Part shown: piece by piece, positions 42,951 through 52,196 of the stretch
Layout of the letters: each line of letters begins with the position of its first letter
Numbering within the stretch: the first letter of the stretch is position 1
Origin: an uncultured Alistipes sp.
GTDB taxonomy: Bacteria; Bacteroidota; Bacteroidia; Bacteroidales; Rikenellaceae
NCBI GenBank assembly: GCA_900539755.1
Contig: UQDC01000001.1
Span: 124,001-188,000 of the forward strand
DNA: 64,000 nucleotides
Direction of reading: 5' to 3'
Notes under the pieces: model-generated
The model's input: only the letters and a program-made list of their open reading frames with translations
Told to the model about the DNA's origin: nothing
The model's database searches: none
Position numbers and translations under genes: made by a program

Positions 42951-43235
42951 ATGACTAAGGCGGATATCGTTAACGAAATTGCGAAAAGCACCGGTGTTGA
43001 AAAGGCTCAAGTACAGCAGATTGTAGAATCTTTCATGGAGGCTATCAAAGATTCTCTGACAGCAAATAAAAATGTTTATCTGCGTGGTTTTGGCTCTTTT
43101 ATTGTAAAGCACCGTGCTGAAAAGGTGGCCCGCAACATTTCGAAGAATACCACCATCACCATTCCGGCTCATAACATTCCGGCATTCAAACCGGCTAAGA
43201 GCTTTGCTGGCAAGGTGAAAACTCACATCAAATAA
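42951..43235 (+). CDS. HU family DNA-binding protein
   Basis: A 94-residue histone-like nucleoid protein that bends DNA. The dimerisation helices (TKADIVNEIAKSTGVEKAQVQQIVESFMEAI) and the arm region (VYLRGFGSFIVKHRAEKVARN, NTTITIPAHNIPAFKPAKSF) match the HU/IHF family throughout. Its short length and arm sequence favour HU over IHF. It is followed after 28 bases by the tiny basic-peptide gene and the pair share a terminator at 43389-43429. Confidence 0.95.
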   Translation: MTKADIVNEIAKSTGVEKAQVQQIVESFMEAIKDSLTANKNVYLRGFGSFIVKHRAEKVARNISKNTTITIPAHNIPAFKPAKSFAGKVKTHIK

Positions 43236-43263
43236 TTAATCGATCTACTAAAACAAAATCATT

Positions 43264-43356
43264 ATGCCAAGCGGTAAAAAAAGAAAACGGCATAAGATGG
43301 CTACCCACAAGCGTAAAAAACGTCTACGCAAAAACAGACATAAAAAGAACAAATAG
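43264..43356 (+). CDS. 30-residue AURKAIP1/COX24-type basic peptide
   Basis: A 31-codon gene encoding a peptide of 30 residues, more than half Lys, Arg or His, opening MPSGKKRKRHKM and ending NRHKKNK. This matches the AURKAIP1/COX24 family found as a tiny gene in Bacteroidetes; relatives include the mitochondrial small-subunit protein mS38 and mycobacterial bS22, which bind rRNA near the decoding region. It is therefore probably a ribosomal accessory protein; this is inference by homology. It lies 28 bases after the HU gene with an A-rich upstream sequence and before the shared terminator. Confidence 0.8.
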   Translation: MPSGKKRKRHKMATHKRKKRLRKNRHKKNK

Positions 43357-43860
43357 TCGGGTAGTCTTACCACTTATGCAAGACAGTCATAAACCTAAAG
43401 TGCCGCTTTTCGGGACTTTAGGTTTATTTGCATTACAAGCACAGGTTTTATGAGTCTCTTGGGTGGCTGGAGAAGCAAGAAGAGATGTGGAACTTGTGAA
43501 CGATGGATATAGGGGAGTGTCCTTATTGAAAATAATAAGATAGCTCGATAACTCGTTGGTATTTGGCGAGTTTTGAGGAGTTGTTTTGTTGAAGAAATAC
43601 GACGACAGACAGTTGAATTGTCTGCGAGGAGGCACGCGATACGGAGTCTGAGGGGCGAGAGTTGAAAAGCAAAATGCCTGTGAAGATGAAAGCGTGCGGT
43701 ATTGCAGAGTTGTCAGAGATGAGAGTCTGTCGCGATGAGAACAAGGAGGAGTATAGACCGTTGCGACCCGGAGTGATGAGTGTTTCCGGATGGTAACGGA
43801 TTTTTGGGTTTCGAGACCACCCTTCTTCGGCGTATGGGTGCCGGTAGCAGAACTGAATAT
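43357..43860. other. intergenic stretch upstream of rng
   Basis: Contains the HU-unit terminator at its start. The remaining 430 bases show no gene with motifs; the long minus-strand frame across it is antisense to rng and compositionally odd. It may hold the long rng leader, by analogy with the autoregulated RNase E leader of E. coli. Confidence 0.45.
43389..43429 (+). terminator. terminator of the HU/basic-peptide unit
   Basis: ATAAACCTAAAGT pairs with ACTTTAGGTTTAT; GCCG/CGGG in between partly extends the stem over a short T-rich loop. TTTG follows. Confidence 0.78.
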
Positions 43861-45405
43861 ATGAATAAAGAGCTGATCATAAATGTAACAGCCAGCGAAA
43901 TTACCATCGCACTGTTCGAAGATAAGCAGTTGGTCGAGTTGACCAAGGAACAGTGTCGTTCGGGCTATGCGGTGGGCGATATATACATGGGCAAGGTCAA
44001 GAAGATCATGCCCGGCTTGAATGCGGCCTTTGTCAACGTGGGACACGAGAAGGACGGCTTCATTCACTATCTCGATCTGGGTCCGCAGTTCACCTCGTTG
44101 CAGAAGATGGTGAACATCCTGACCAATAACAAGCGTTCGATCAATTTCGAAGGGCTGAAACTTGAAAAGCCGCTGGGTAAGAGCGGTAAGATTGCCAGTT
44201 GTCTCAACAGTGGCCAGACGATTCTGGTACAGGTGGCCAAGGAGGCCATTTCGACCAAAGGCCCGCGGTTGACTTCCGATATTTCGCTTGCAGGACGTAA
44301 TGTGGTATTGATCCCTTTCTCCGGCAAGATCTCTATTTCACAGAAGATCCGTTCCAACGAGGAGCGTAACCGACTCAAGAAGATAGCTTCGGGGGTGTTG
44401 CCCAACAATTACGGAGTGATCATCCGTACGGCAGCGGTAGGCCATCCGGCCGAGGATATTGAGCAGGATATTCTGGCGCTGATCCACAAGTGGGAGAAGG
44501 CAATGGAGAACCTCAAACAGCAGAGTGCTCCGTCGTTGGTATTGGGGGAGATGAACCGGGCCACGACAATGATCCGGGATCTGCTCAATGGATCGTTCAG
44601 CAGCATTTGGGTCGATGATCAATCCACCTATGAGGAGGTGCGTGATTATATCCGCACGATTGCTCCGGAGAAGGAAAAGATCGTTAAGCTATACAAGGGG
44701 AGCGTACCCATTTTCGACAATTTCGATGTGTCGAAACAGATCATGTCCCTCTTCTCGAAGTATGTTTCGCTGCGGAAGGGTGCCTATCTGATCATCGAGC
44801 GCACCGAGGCGCTGCATGTGGTGGATGTGAATAGCGGAAACCGGGCCAAGGTGGATGACGATCAGGAGCAGACAGCCATGGATGTGAATTTGGCGGCTGC
44901 GGCGGAGATTGCCCGTCAGTTGCGACTGCGCGATATGGGGGGAATCATTGTCATCGACTTTATAGACCTGCACAAGAGCGAAAACCGTACGGCCTTGGTT
45001 GAAGAGATGCGTCGGTTGATGGCGGCAGACCGAGCCAAACATACGATTTTGCCCCTGTCGAAATTCGGGTTGATGCAGATTACACGTCAGCGGGTACGTC
45101 CCGAGACACAGGTCGATATGCGGGAGGTGTGTCCCACCTGTCACGGTACGGGAACGGTGGCTCCGGCCGCGCTGCTCGACGAGCAGATCGAGAATCAGAT
45201 CGCCTATTTCGCACAGGATCGTGGAGAGCGTTATATCCGTCTGCGGGTAAGTCCCGTTGTGGCGGCCTTTTTGACGAAAGGAATATTTTCACTGCGTTTG
45301 CGCTGGATGTTGCGCTATAAATGTTTCATCCGCATCGTAGCGAATAGCCATACCGGCATTATCGAGACCAAATTTTTCGATCGCCGGAACAAGGAGTTGG
45401 TCTGA
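43861..45405 (+). CDS. rng: ribonuclease E/G family endoribonuclease
   Basis: A 514-residue enzyme of the RNase E/G family, which processes rRNA and starts mRNA decay. It opens with KELIINVTASEITIALFEDK, has an S1 domain (about 38-120: GYAVGDIYMGKVKKIMPGLNAAFVNVG), and the catalytic metal sites in VVDVNSGNR (about 320) and IIVIDFIDL (about 363). The Zn-link cysteines are in CPTCHGTGT (about 424). Length equals RNase G rather than RNase E, with no long disordered C-terminus. The ATG at 43861 is chosen over 43780 because family homology begins there. First gene of the rng-mfd-coaX-OMP-lptC run; mfd follows after 23 bases. Confidence 0.95.
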   Translation: MNKELIINVTASEITIALFEDKQLVELTKEQCRSGYAVGDIYMGKVKKIMPGLNAAFVNVGHEKDGFIHYLDLGPQFTSLQKMVNILTNNKRSINFEGLKLEKPLGKSGKIASCLNSGQTILVQVAKEAISTKGPRLTSDISLAGRNVVLIPFSGKISISQKIRSNEERNRLKKIASGVLPNNYGVIIRTAAVGHPAEDIEQDILALIHKWEKAMENLKQQSAPSLVLGEMNRATTMIRDLLNGSFSSIWVDDQSTYEEVRDYIRTIAPEKEKIVKLYKGSVPIFDNFDVSKQIMSLFSKYVSLRKGAYLIIERTEALHVVDVNSGNRAKVDDDQEQTAMDVNLAAAAEIARQLRLRDMGGIIVIDFIDLHKSENRTALVEEMRRLMAADRAKHTILPLSKFGLMQITRQRVRPETQVDMREVCPTCHGTGTVAPAALLDEQIENQIAYFAQDRGERYIRLRVSPVVAAFLTKGIFSLRLRWMLRYKCFIRIVANSHTGIIETKFFDRRNKELV

Positions 45406-45428
45406 ACGACCGCTTCGATTGAAATGAT

Positions 45429-48400
45429 ATGACCGCACAGCAGTTACAGGAACTGTTTTTGTCGCAGCAACCCTATCTGGAGCTGGTGCGACTGTTGGAG
45501 AGCCGGGGAACCGTCATCGGATTGGATTCGCTGGTCGGCTCTTCGTATGCGCTCGTGGCAGCGGGAGCTGTCCGGGAGCGTGGAGGAATTCATGTCTTCG
45601 TCATGGAGGATCGGGATGGGGCCGGTTATCTGTACAACGACCTGACTCCGTTTTTGGATCCCGAGCGGCTGCTCTTCTTCCCGACAGCCTACAAACGTTC
45701 GATCCAGTTCCACCAGGAGGATCCCTCCGGCATGGTACAGCGTACCACCGCACTCAATGCGATCCGCACCTTCACGGAGGGGTATCTGGTGCTCTGTACC
45801 TATCCCGAAGCGTTGGTCGAGTGTGTGGTCGGCATGAAACGGCTGCGGGAGAGTATCCTGACGGTCCATGTGGGGGATACCCTCTCGACCGAAACGATCG
45901 AGAAGACCTTGATCGATAATGACTTCTCGCGGGTCGATTTTGTCTATGAGCCGGGTCAATATTCGATCCGAGGTGGTATCGTCGATATTTTTTCCTATTC
46001 CGATAATAAGCCCTATCGAATCGACCTGTTCGGTGATGAGGTCGATTCGATCCGCCATTTCGACCTCTCCACACAGCTTTCGATTGACCGACTGCAAGAG
46101 GTGGAGGTGGTTCCGAACCTGAAGGATACCGTTTCCGGTGGGGAGCGTGTCTCGTTCCCGGCCTTTGCGGGAACGGCGACCTATTGGCTTGCGGACCCGG
46201 AGCACACGATGAAGCGGTTCCAGGAAATACGTACCAAACTGCTCGGCGAGTTGGAAGATCCCAAACAGATCGATACGCTGGTTACCGGTCGTAAGGCTTT
46301 CTTGGCCAATACGGAGGGGCAGACAATGGTGTTGTTGCGGGATAATCTCAAAGAGCGGGCGGCAGATCATACGGTTGCATTCCATACATCTCCGCAGCCT
46401 CAATTCAACAAGAAATTTGAGTTGCTGGCCGATGATATCCGCATTCACCGCAGTGAGGGGTATCAGACCTGCCTGCTGACTGAAAATAAGGCGCAGATCG
46501 AACGGTTGCGCAACATCTTCAATTCGATTGGCAAACGTGACGTTCCGTTTGAAGCGGTCAATGTGACGCTGCACAGCGGTTTTATCGATCATGTTTCGCG
46601 CCATTGTTGCTATACCGACCATCAGCTGTTTGATCGTTACCACCGTTATCAGCTCCGGGGTGAAATAGACCGCAGCGAGAGTCTGACCATTCAGGAGCTG
46701 AACGAACTGAAGGTGGGGGACTACGTGGTGCATATCGACCACGGTGTGGGCCGTTTCGGTGGGTTGACCCGTACGGTTGAGAACGGAAAGGTACACGAGG
46801 CGATCAAGTTGATCTATCGTGACAACGATGTGTTGTTGGTCAACGTCCACGCTTTGCACCGTATCAGCAAATACAAGGACAAGGATAGCGAGCCGCCCAA
46901 GATCTACAAGTTGGGATCGGGGGCATGGCAGCGCATGAAGCAGAATACGAAGAAGGCGGTCAAGGATATTGCCCGCGAGCTGATTGCGCTGTATGCACGG
47001 CGCAAAGCGAGCGAGGGTTTTGCCTTTTCGCCGGACAGTTATCTGCAATACGAGTTGGAGGCGTCGTTTATCTACGAAGACACGCCGGACCAGCAGGCTG
47101 CTACGCAGGCCGTGAAGGCCGACATGGAGGCCCGGACACCGATGGACCGACTGGTTTGCGGGGATGTGGGCTTTGGTAAAACCGAAGTGGCGATTCGTGC
47201 GGCTTTTAAAGCTGTAAGTGATTCGAAACAGGTGGCGGTTTTGGTGCCGACCACCATTTTGGCGTTGCAGCACTACCGGACTTTCTGTGACCGGCTCAAG
47301 GAGTTCCCGGTGCGGATCGAGCACCTGAGCCGGGCCAAGAGCACGGCTGAGACCAACCAGATCCTCAAGGAGGTGGCTGATGGCAAGATCGATATTTTGA
47401 TCGGTACCCATAAGATTTTGGGTAAAAATGTGAAATTCAAGGATCTGGGGTTGTTGATCATTGATGAGGAGCAGAAGTTCGGTGTGGCGGCCAAAGAGAA
47501 GTTGCGCCAACTGAAGACCAATATCGATACGTTGACCATGACGGCGACGCCGATTCCGCGTACTTTGCAATTTTCGTTGATGGGTTCGCGCGATTTGTCG
47601 GTCATTTCGACGCCACCGCCCAACCGACAGCCGATTGCGACGGAGTGTCATCCGTTTGATGAGGATCTGATTCGGGAGGCGATCGATTTCGAGTTGCAGC
47701 GCAACGGGCAGGTATATTTTGTACACAATAAGGTCGAGACGATCGAGAATATGCGTCGTCTGATCGAGCATCTCTGCCCGAAGGCCCGTGTGGCTGTGGG
47801 GCATGGTCAGATGCCCGCACAGCAGCTCGAGAAGCTGATGATGGACTTTATCTATGGCGAGTTCGATGTGCTGGTGGCGACGACCATTGTCGAATCGGGT
47901 GTCGATGTGCCCAACGCCAATACGATCATCATCAACAACGCCCAAAACTTTGGTTTGAGCGATCTGCACCAGTTGCGGGGACGTGTGGGACGGTCCAATC
48001 GCAAAGCCTTCTGTTACCTGTTTACGCCGCCCGAAGAGACGCTTTCGGATGATGCTCGGCGGCGGTTACGGGCCATTGAAGAGTTCTCCGATCTGGGGGC
48101 AGGATTCAACATCGCGATGCAGGATCTGGATATTCGCGGCGCGGGTAATCTGTTGGGCGGCGAACAGAGCGGTTTTATTGCTGATATCGGTTTTGAAACG
48201 TACCAGAAGATCCTCACCGAAGCGATGGCCGAATTGCGTGAAGAGGAGTTGGCCAAGGCGGAGACGACCGCCCTTCCGGCCCAGGCAGGCGAAGCCGGAG
48301 CGGCGTCTGCAAAGGGCAAATCGGTCGCTTTCCCTGGTATGGCCTCCTCACAAGGCATTACCTATATTTCGGATTGTCAGATCGAGACCGACCGTGAGGC

Positions 48401-48842
48401 GGTTATTCCGGACAGTTATGTGAGCAGTGGCGGTGAAAAGCTGCGGCTCTATCGGGAGCTGGACAGTATAACGGACGAAGAGCGTTTGGCCCGTTTCGAG
48501 TCGGAGTTGGTGGACCGTTTCGGCGATATTCCAACGCCGACGCACGAACTGTTTGATATTGTGCGGTTGCGGTGGATCTGCGTACGGCTGGGTTTTGAGA
48601 AGGCAATCGTCAAAAACGGCATTATGATCCTGCAATTTGTTCACAATCAAAACTCTGCCTATTATAAGAGTGATCTTTTCGGGCGGATTTTGCGGGTGGC
48701 GAGTCGTCCGGGGAGTAAATTTATTTTCCGTCAGAACAATAATAAGCTATCTGTTGTAGTTAGAAATATTAAGGATATTGCAGCAGCCACTGCGACGCTT
48801 CAGGAACTGGAGCGCGAAGCTTCTAAAATACCTGCCGAATGA
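45429..48842 (+). CDS. mfd: transcription-repair coupling factor
   Basis: An 1137-residue DNA translocase that removes stalled RNA polymerase and recruits UvrA. UvrB-like module at the N-terminus (YSIRGGIVDIFSY), the RNA-polymerase-interacting CarD-like domain near 430 (YVVHIDHGVGRFGG), Walker A GDVGFGKTEVA near 578, DEEQKFGV near 679, GRVGRSNRKAFCYL and the C-terminal TRCF domain (about 1000-1120). Residues about 943-965 form an Ala/Gly-rich linker (AETTALPAQAGEAGAASAKG) that is probably disordered. The stop overlaps the coaX start as ATGA. Full-length for the family. Confidence 0.97.
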   Translation: MTAQQLQELFLSQQPYLELVRLLESRGTVIGLDSLVGSSYALVAAGAVRERGGIHVFVMEDRDGAGYLYNDLTPFLDPERLLFFPTAYKRSIQFHQEDPSGMVQRTTALNAIRTFTEGYLVLCTYPEALVECVVGMKRLRESILTVHVGDTLSTETIEKTLIDNDFSRVDFVYEPGQYSIRGGIVDIFSYSDNKPYRIDLFGDEVDSIRHFDLSTQLSIDRLQEVEVVPNLKDTVSGGERVSFPAFAGTATYWLADPEHTMKRFQEIRTKLLGELEDPKQIDTLVTGRKAFLANTEGQTMVLLRDNLKERAADHTVAFHTSPQPQFNKKFELLADDIRIHRSEGYQTCLLTENKAQIERLRNIFNSIGKRDVPFEAVNVTLHSGFIDHVSRHCCYTDHQLFDRYHRYQLRGEIDRSESLTIQELNELKVGDYVVHIDHGVGRFGGLTRTVENGKVHEAIKLIYRDNDVLLVNVHALHRISKYKDKDSEPPKIYKLGSGAWQRMKQNTKKAVKDIARELIALYARRKASEGFAFSPDSYLQYELEASFIYEDTPDQQAATQAVKADMEARTPMDRLVCGDVGFGKTEVAIRAAFKAVSDSKQVAVLVPTTILALQHYRTFCDRLKEFPVRIEHLSRAKSTAETNQILKEVADGKIDILIGTHKILGKNVKFKDLGLLIIDEEQKFGVAAKEKLRQLKTNIDTLTMTATPIPRTLQFSLMGSRDLSVISTPPPNRQPIATECHPFDEDLIREAIDFELQRNGQVYFVHNKVETIENMRRLIEHLCPKARVAVGHGQMPAQQLEKLMMDFIYGEFDVLVATTIVESGVDVPNANTIIINNAQNFGLSDLHQLRGRVGRSNRKAFCYLFTPPEETLSDDARRRLRAIEEFSDLGAGFNIAMQDLDIRGAGNLLGGEQSGFIADIGFETYQKILTEAMAELREEELAKAETTALPAQAGEAGAASAKGKSVAFPGMASSQGITYISDCQIETDREAVIPDSYVSSGGEKLRLYRELDSITDEERLARFESELVDRFGDIPTPTHELFDIVRLRWICVRLGFEKAIVKNGIMILQFVHNQNSAYYKSDLFGRILRVASRPGSKFIFRQNNNKLSVVVRNIKDIAAATATLQELEREASKIPAE

Positions 48843-49573
48843 ACCTGACCATAGACATTGGAAACACCTGTACCAAATTGACCGTGATCGAGAACGGTCA
48901 AGTGGTCGATTTTTTCCGTACAGACACGCTGTCGGAAATGAATATTGAGCAGTTGCTCGATAATTTTCCTGCTATTACGGGAGCTATTCTTATTTCGGCC
49001 CAGCAGGGGGAGACTATAGAAGCCATTGAAGCGTTGTTGCGTCGTCGTGTGCAACACTTCATTCATTTTGGACATGGGGTTGCGGTCCCGATCCGCAATG
49101 GCTATGCTACGCCGGAAACATTGGGGCCTGACCGTTTGGCTGCAGCTGTTGGGGCAGCCACTCTCTATCCGAACAGCGATGTGCTGATTGTCGATTTTGG
49201 TACGGCTATCACTTGTGATTTGGTCTCTGCCGAAGGTGAATTTCTGGGGGGCAATATCTCACCGGGAGCTACTTTGCGTTTTCGGGCTTTGCATCAATTT
49301 ACACATCGCTTGCCGCAATGTGAGTTGATCGATCGAGAGATCTTTATGGGACGTGATACGGTGAGTGCTATTGAAGGCGGTGTAGTCAATGGCATTGTCT
49401 ATGAGGTCGAAGGATACATTCGCGATTTGGAAAAACGATACCCGTCGTTACGTATAATTTTTACGGGAGGTGATAGTAATTTTTTTGCTAAACGGGTAAA
49501 AAAGACGATATTTGCAACTTATGATCTGGTCGCCTACGGCCTGAACCGAATTTTAGAGTACAATGCGAAATAG
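48839..49573 (+). CDS. coaX: type III pantothenate kinase
   Basis: A 244-residue ASKHA-fold kinase performing the first step of coenzyme A synthesis. N-terminal TIDIGNTCTKL binds ATP phosphate, with Asp6 the key residue; ETLGPDRLAAAVGA, VDFGTAITCDL (Asp and Thr of the second phosphate loop) and GGNISPGATLRF are family signatures. Type III enzymes require a monovalent cation and are not inhibited by CoA. It overlaps mfd by four bases and the next gene by 11 bases, so expression is coupled. A full set of motifs is present. Confidence 0.95.
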   Translation: MNLTIDIGNTCTKLTVIENGQVVDFFRTDTLSEMNIEQLLDNFPAITGAILISAQQGETIEAIEALLRRRVQHFIHFGHGVAVPIRNGYATPETLGPDRLAAAVGAATLYPNSDVLIVDFGTAITCDLVSAEGEFLGGNISPGATLRFRALHQFTHRLPQCELIDREIFMGRDTVSAIEGGVVNGIVYEVEGYIRDLEKRYPSLRIIFTGGDSNFFAKRVKKTIFATYDLVAYGLNRILEYNAK

Positions 49574-50918
49574 TTACCGTTTACTGGGTGCACTCGGGGC
49601 GTTATTGCTGTTATTACCGACGACCCTCTCTGCACAAAGCAATAGTTTGAGTGCATTTTCTCCGTACACATTTTACGGATTGGGCGATATGTCGGTCCAG
49701 GGTTCGGCGTTTTTCCGCTCGATGGGTGGAGCAGGTGTTGCTTATAGCAATTATCTGCATATGAACTCTTTAAACCCAGCCTCTTATGCATCGGTTATGC
49801 CACGTTCGGTTTTGTTTAATGTGGGCGGTGAGATGTATAATACTTATGCCAATACTGCCGACGCTAAGACCAGTTACAATACTTTTAACATTCGGGATAT
49901 CAATATGTTGATTCCCTTGACTAGAGGTCTTGGTTTTGGCTTTACCATGACTCCGTTGAGTGATGTCGGATATCGGGTTAAGATGACAGAGATGGATCCC
50001 CTGATCTTGGCCAATGTGGGTAATGTTGTATATGAGTATTTGGGAGAAGGTAATACAACACAGTTTAAATTCGGTTTGGGGTGGAATCCGTTTAAAAACT
50101 TCGCGTTTGGTGTGGATGTGATTTATTATCACGGTATTATCACCCGTAATTTTAATACGGTTATTACACCCGTCATTTCTGAAACAACGGAAAGAACGCT
50201 TTATGGCAAACAACGGGAAACCTATTCACAGGCAGGGGTAATCTTAGGTGCACAATACAATCTTATCGCTAATGAGTTGCGTCAGTTTACGATAGGTATG
50301 ACTTATCGTCCTCGGGTAAATTTACGACCAAGGTCAACTCGATCGATTGTTGCAGAGGCTAATTTTGTCGATACGATCGATGTGCATAATTCTCGTTTTG
50401 ACTATTATTTACCTTCGTCATTCTCTGTGGGTTTGGCGTATACAACTCGCAAATTTGGCGCCTTGCTCGATTATACGTTTGAGAAGTGGCAGGGCTTAAA
50501 CACTCCTGATCCGCTGAACGGGATTACCTATTCGAATAACCATTACATAAAGGCTGGTGTCCAGTTTGTTCCCAATCCTCAAGATGTGCGCCGTTATTTT
50601 AATCGAATGTCCTATCGTTTGGGCTTTCGGTACAATAACTATTACATGAATATCAACGGCCACAATATAGATGATAAGGCGATTACGCTTGGTTTCGGAT
50701 TCCCGATTAGACAGGGACTATCGAATATTAATATTGGGTTTGATTTTGGTCAACGGGGATTGACGGCTTCAGGAGTCTATAATGTGCCGGCAACGGCCTC
50801 TGGAGGAATGGCCAGTTCGCGAGCCTATCAGATGGTTCGCGAGCGGTATTTCCGGGTTTCGATAGAATTGTCTCTCTTTGGAGAGGATTACTGGTTCCTC
50901 AAACCGAAATACGAATAA
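49563..50918 (+). CDS. outer-membrane beta-barrel protein
   Basis: A 451-residue exported protein with a signal peptide cut after Ala24 (GALLLLLPTTLSA). The mature part begins NSLSAFSPYTFYGLGDMSVQ and shows alternating strands typical of a beta-barrel (GFGFTMTPLSDVGYRVKM, FKFGLGWNPFKNFAFGVDV, RQFTIGMTYRPRVNLRP, YRLGFRYNNYYMNIN, ITLGFGFPI), ending in RYFRVSIELSLFGEDYWFLKPKYE. It resembles FadL/PorV-type barrels of Bacteroidetes, and similar proteins sit between coaX and lptC in other Bacteroidales. Its cargo is unknown; the position next to lptC hints at an envelope-related role. Overlaps coaX by 11 bases. Confidence 0.82.
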   Translation: MRNSYRLLGALGALLLLLPTTLSAQSNSLSAFSPYTFYGLGDMSVQGSAFFRSMGGAGVAYSNYLHMNSLNPASYASVMPRSVLFNVGGEMYNTYANTADAKTSYNTFNIRDINMLIPLTRGLGFGFTMTPLSDVGYRVKMTEMDPLILANVGNVVYEYLGEGNTTQFKFGLGWNPFKNFAFGVDVIYYHGIITRNFNTVITPVISETTERTLYGKQRETYSQAGVILGAQYNLIANELRQFTIGMTYRPRVNLRPRSTRSIVAEANFVDTIDVHNSRFDYYLPSSFSVGLAYTTRKFGALLDYTFEKWQGLNTPDPLNGITYSNNHYIKAGVQFVPNPQDVRRYFNRMSYRLGFRYNNYYMNINGHNIDDKAITLGFGFPIRQGLSNINIGFDFGQRGLTASGVYNVPATASGGMASSRAYQMVRERYFRVSIELSLFGEDYWFLKPKYE

Positions 50919-50933
50919 TTCATTGTTGAGAGC

Positions 50934-51617
50934 GTGAAGTATTGCGGTACCATACGTTTTTCGGTAGCACTCCTTTTTGCAGCGAGTGCTATCTTGCTTT
51001 TTGGCTGTAAGCAGAAAAAGAGTGCTTCTGCGGCGGATGTGCAGAACATGATGACTCAGCAAAGTGAAAATTTGCGTTTGGTTTATTCGAAGAATGGTCA
51101 TCTTTCCTATCGTTTTGAAACGCCGTTGTTGGAGCGTTATGAATTGGCTCAGGAGCCCTATATGGAGTTTCGTAAGGGGGTGAAAGTTGAGACCTATAAC
51201 GATACGACCCATACCATTGAATCGACGTTGACAGCCAATTACGCGATTTTTCTCGAGAAGCAAGAGCTGTGGGAGGCCAAAGGGAATGTCATTGCAACCA
51301 ATGCTCAAGGACAAAAACTGGAGACGGAGCAGCTTTTTTGGAATCAGAAGAGTGGTCGCATCTATTCGAATGTTGATTCGAAAGTGACCCAGAATGATGG
51401 CGAGAGTGTCATCATTGGAGAGGGATTTGAATCGGATGATCGGTTCCAGGAGTTTGTATTCCGTCGTCCGAAGGGGCGTGTTGAGGTGGATGTCGAGCCG
51501 AATCGTTCACCGGATACAACCTCCATCAAGCCCAAAACTACACCTGCCGATGCTGATTCGGAAACAGATCTTCCTACCATTCGTGAAGGAGAGGCGGTAG
51601 CCAAACCAAAGTTGTAG
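50934..51617 (+). CDS. lptC: LPS export periplasmic protein LptC
   Basis: A 227-residue protein starting at a GTG 15 bases after the OMP gene. The N-terminus (FSVALLFAASAILLFGC) has a lipobox-like end at Cys25, so it may be a lipoprotein rather than single-pass anchored as in E. coli. The jellyroll body has SYRFETPLLERYELAQEPYMEFRKG, VKVETYNDTTHTIESTLTANYAIF and LWEAKGNVIATNAQGQKLETEQLFWNQ, matching LptC/LptA-type strands. It relays lipopolysaccharide from LptB2FG to LptA. The tail after about 190 is Pro/Thr/Glu-rich and probably disordered. Last gene of the run. Confidence 0.9.
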   Translation: MKYCGTIRFSVALLFAASAILLFGCKQKKSASAADVQNMMTQQSENLRLVYSKNGHLSYRFETPLLERYELAQEPYMEFRKGVKVETYNDTTHTIESTLTANYAIFLEKQELWEAKGNVIATNAQGQKLETEQLFWNQKSGRIYSNVDSKVTQNDGESVIIGEGFESDDRFQEFVFRRPKGRVEVDVEPNRSPDTTSIKPKTTPADADSETDLPTIREGEAVAKPKL

Positions 51618-52196
51618 TCTCCCAGGTCGGGTTATTCTATATGATCTCTTTCCAGCTCTCTATTTAACAACTAAGGTTTTATTTATTGTTAAATGCAAAC
51701 ATATTGCGTTCTTTCGTCTGGTGGTGGAGGGACATGGTGTCATTGTGGGTTCAGGGTGCACCGGTAGAACAGGAGTTCAACTAGATTTGACCTGTTTGGT
51801 GACCTGCATGCATTCACGAGAATTGAAAAGTAGTTCTCTCCGCTTATCTGCAACAAGATATTTGATCTCCTGTATCCTTTATTAAACATCGAAATGGTTG
51901 AATTTGGAGTCGGCCTTTTTGTTGCATAGAGAGAATCTTGGAAAAGTATCTATTGTTTTGGCTTCAATAGAGAAATAGCCTGTAAAAACTCCTTTGATTT
52001 CCAATGTATTGAAATTTCCAGTATTTTTGTGCGAGAGAAAGTATGCTTTGGAGGTACAAAGGCAACTGTCTTGATAAACCGACCTGCGAATTTGGGTCGT
52101 TGAAAGTTTAAATGATTGGATGCGATCTCGTTGGTGACAATGGGGCTGCGAGTGTATTGATACGAAAAAGAAGACGGTTATTGACCGTATAGCAAT
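51618..52196. other. 579-base gene-free stretch
   Basis: Between lptC and the CorC-like gene. No gene with motifs and no strong hairpin terminator were seen. TATTTTTG at 52022-52029 matches TAnnTTTG but is 168 bases upstream of the next ATG, with TTTG at 51993-51996 at a long 25-base spacing. Otherwise unexplained. Confidence 0.45.

Noticed and set aside
45444..47969. 841-codon minus-strand frame
   Set aside because: Antisense to mfd; high histidine, arginine and leucine content is typical of a mirrored reading, and mfd on the other strand has all its motifs.
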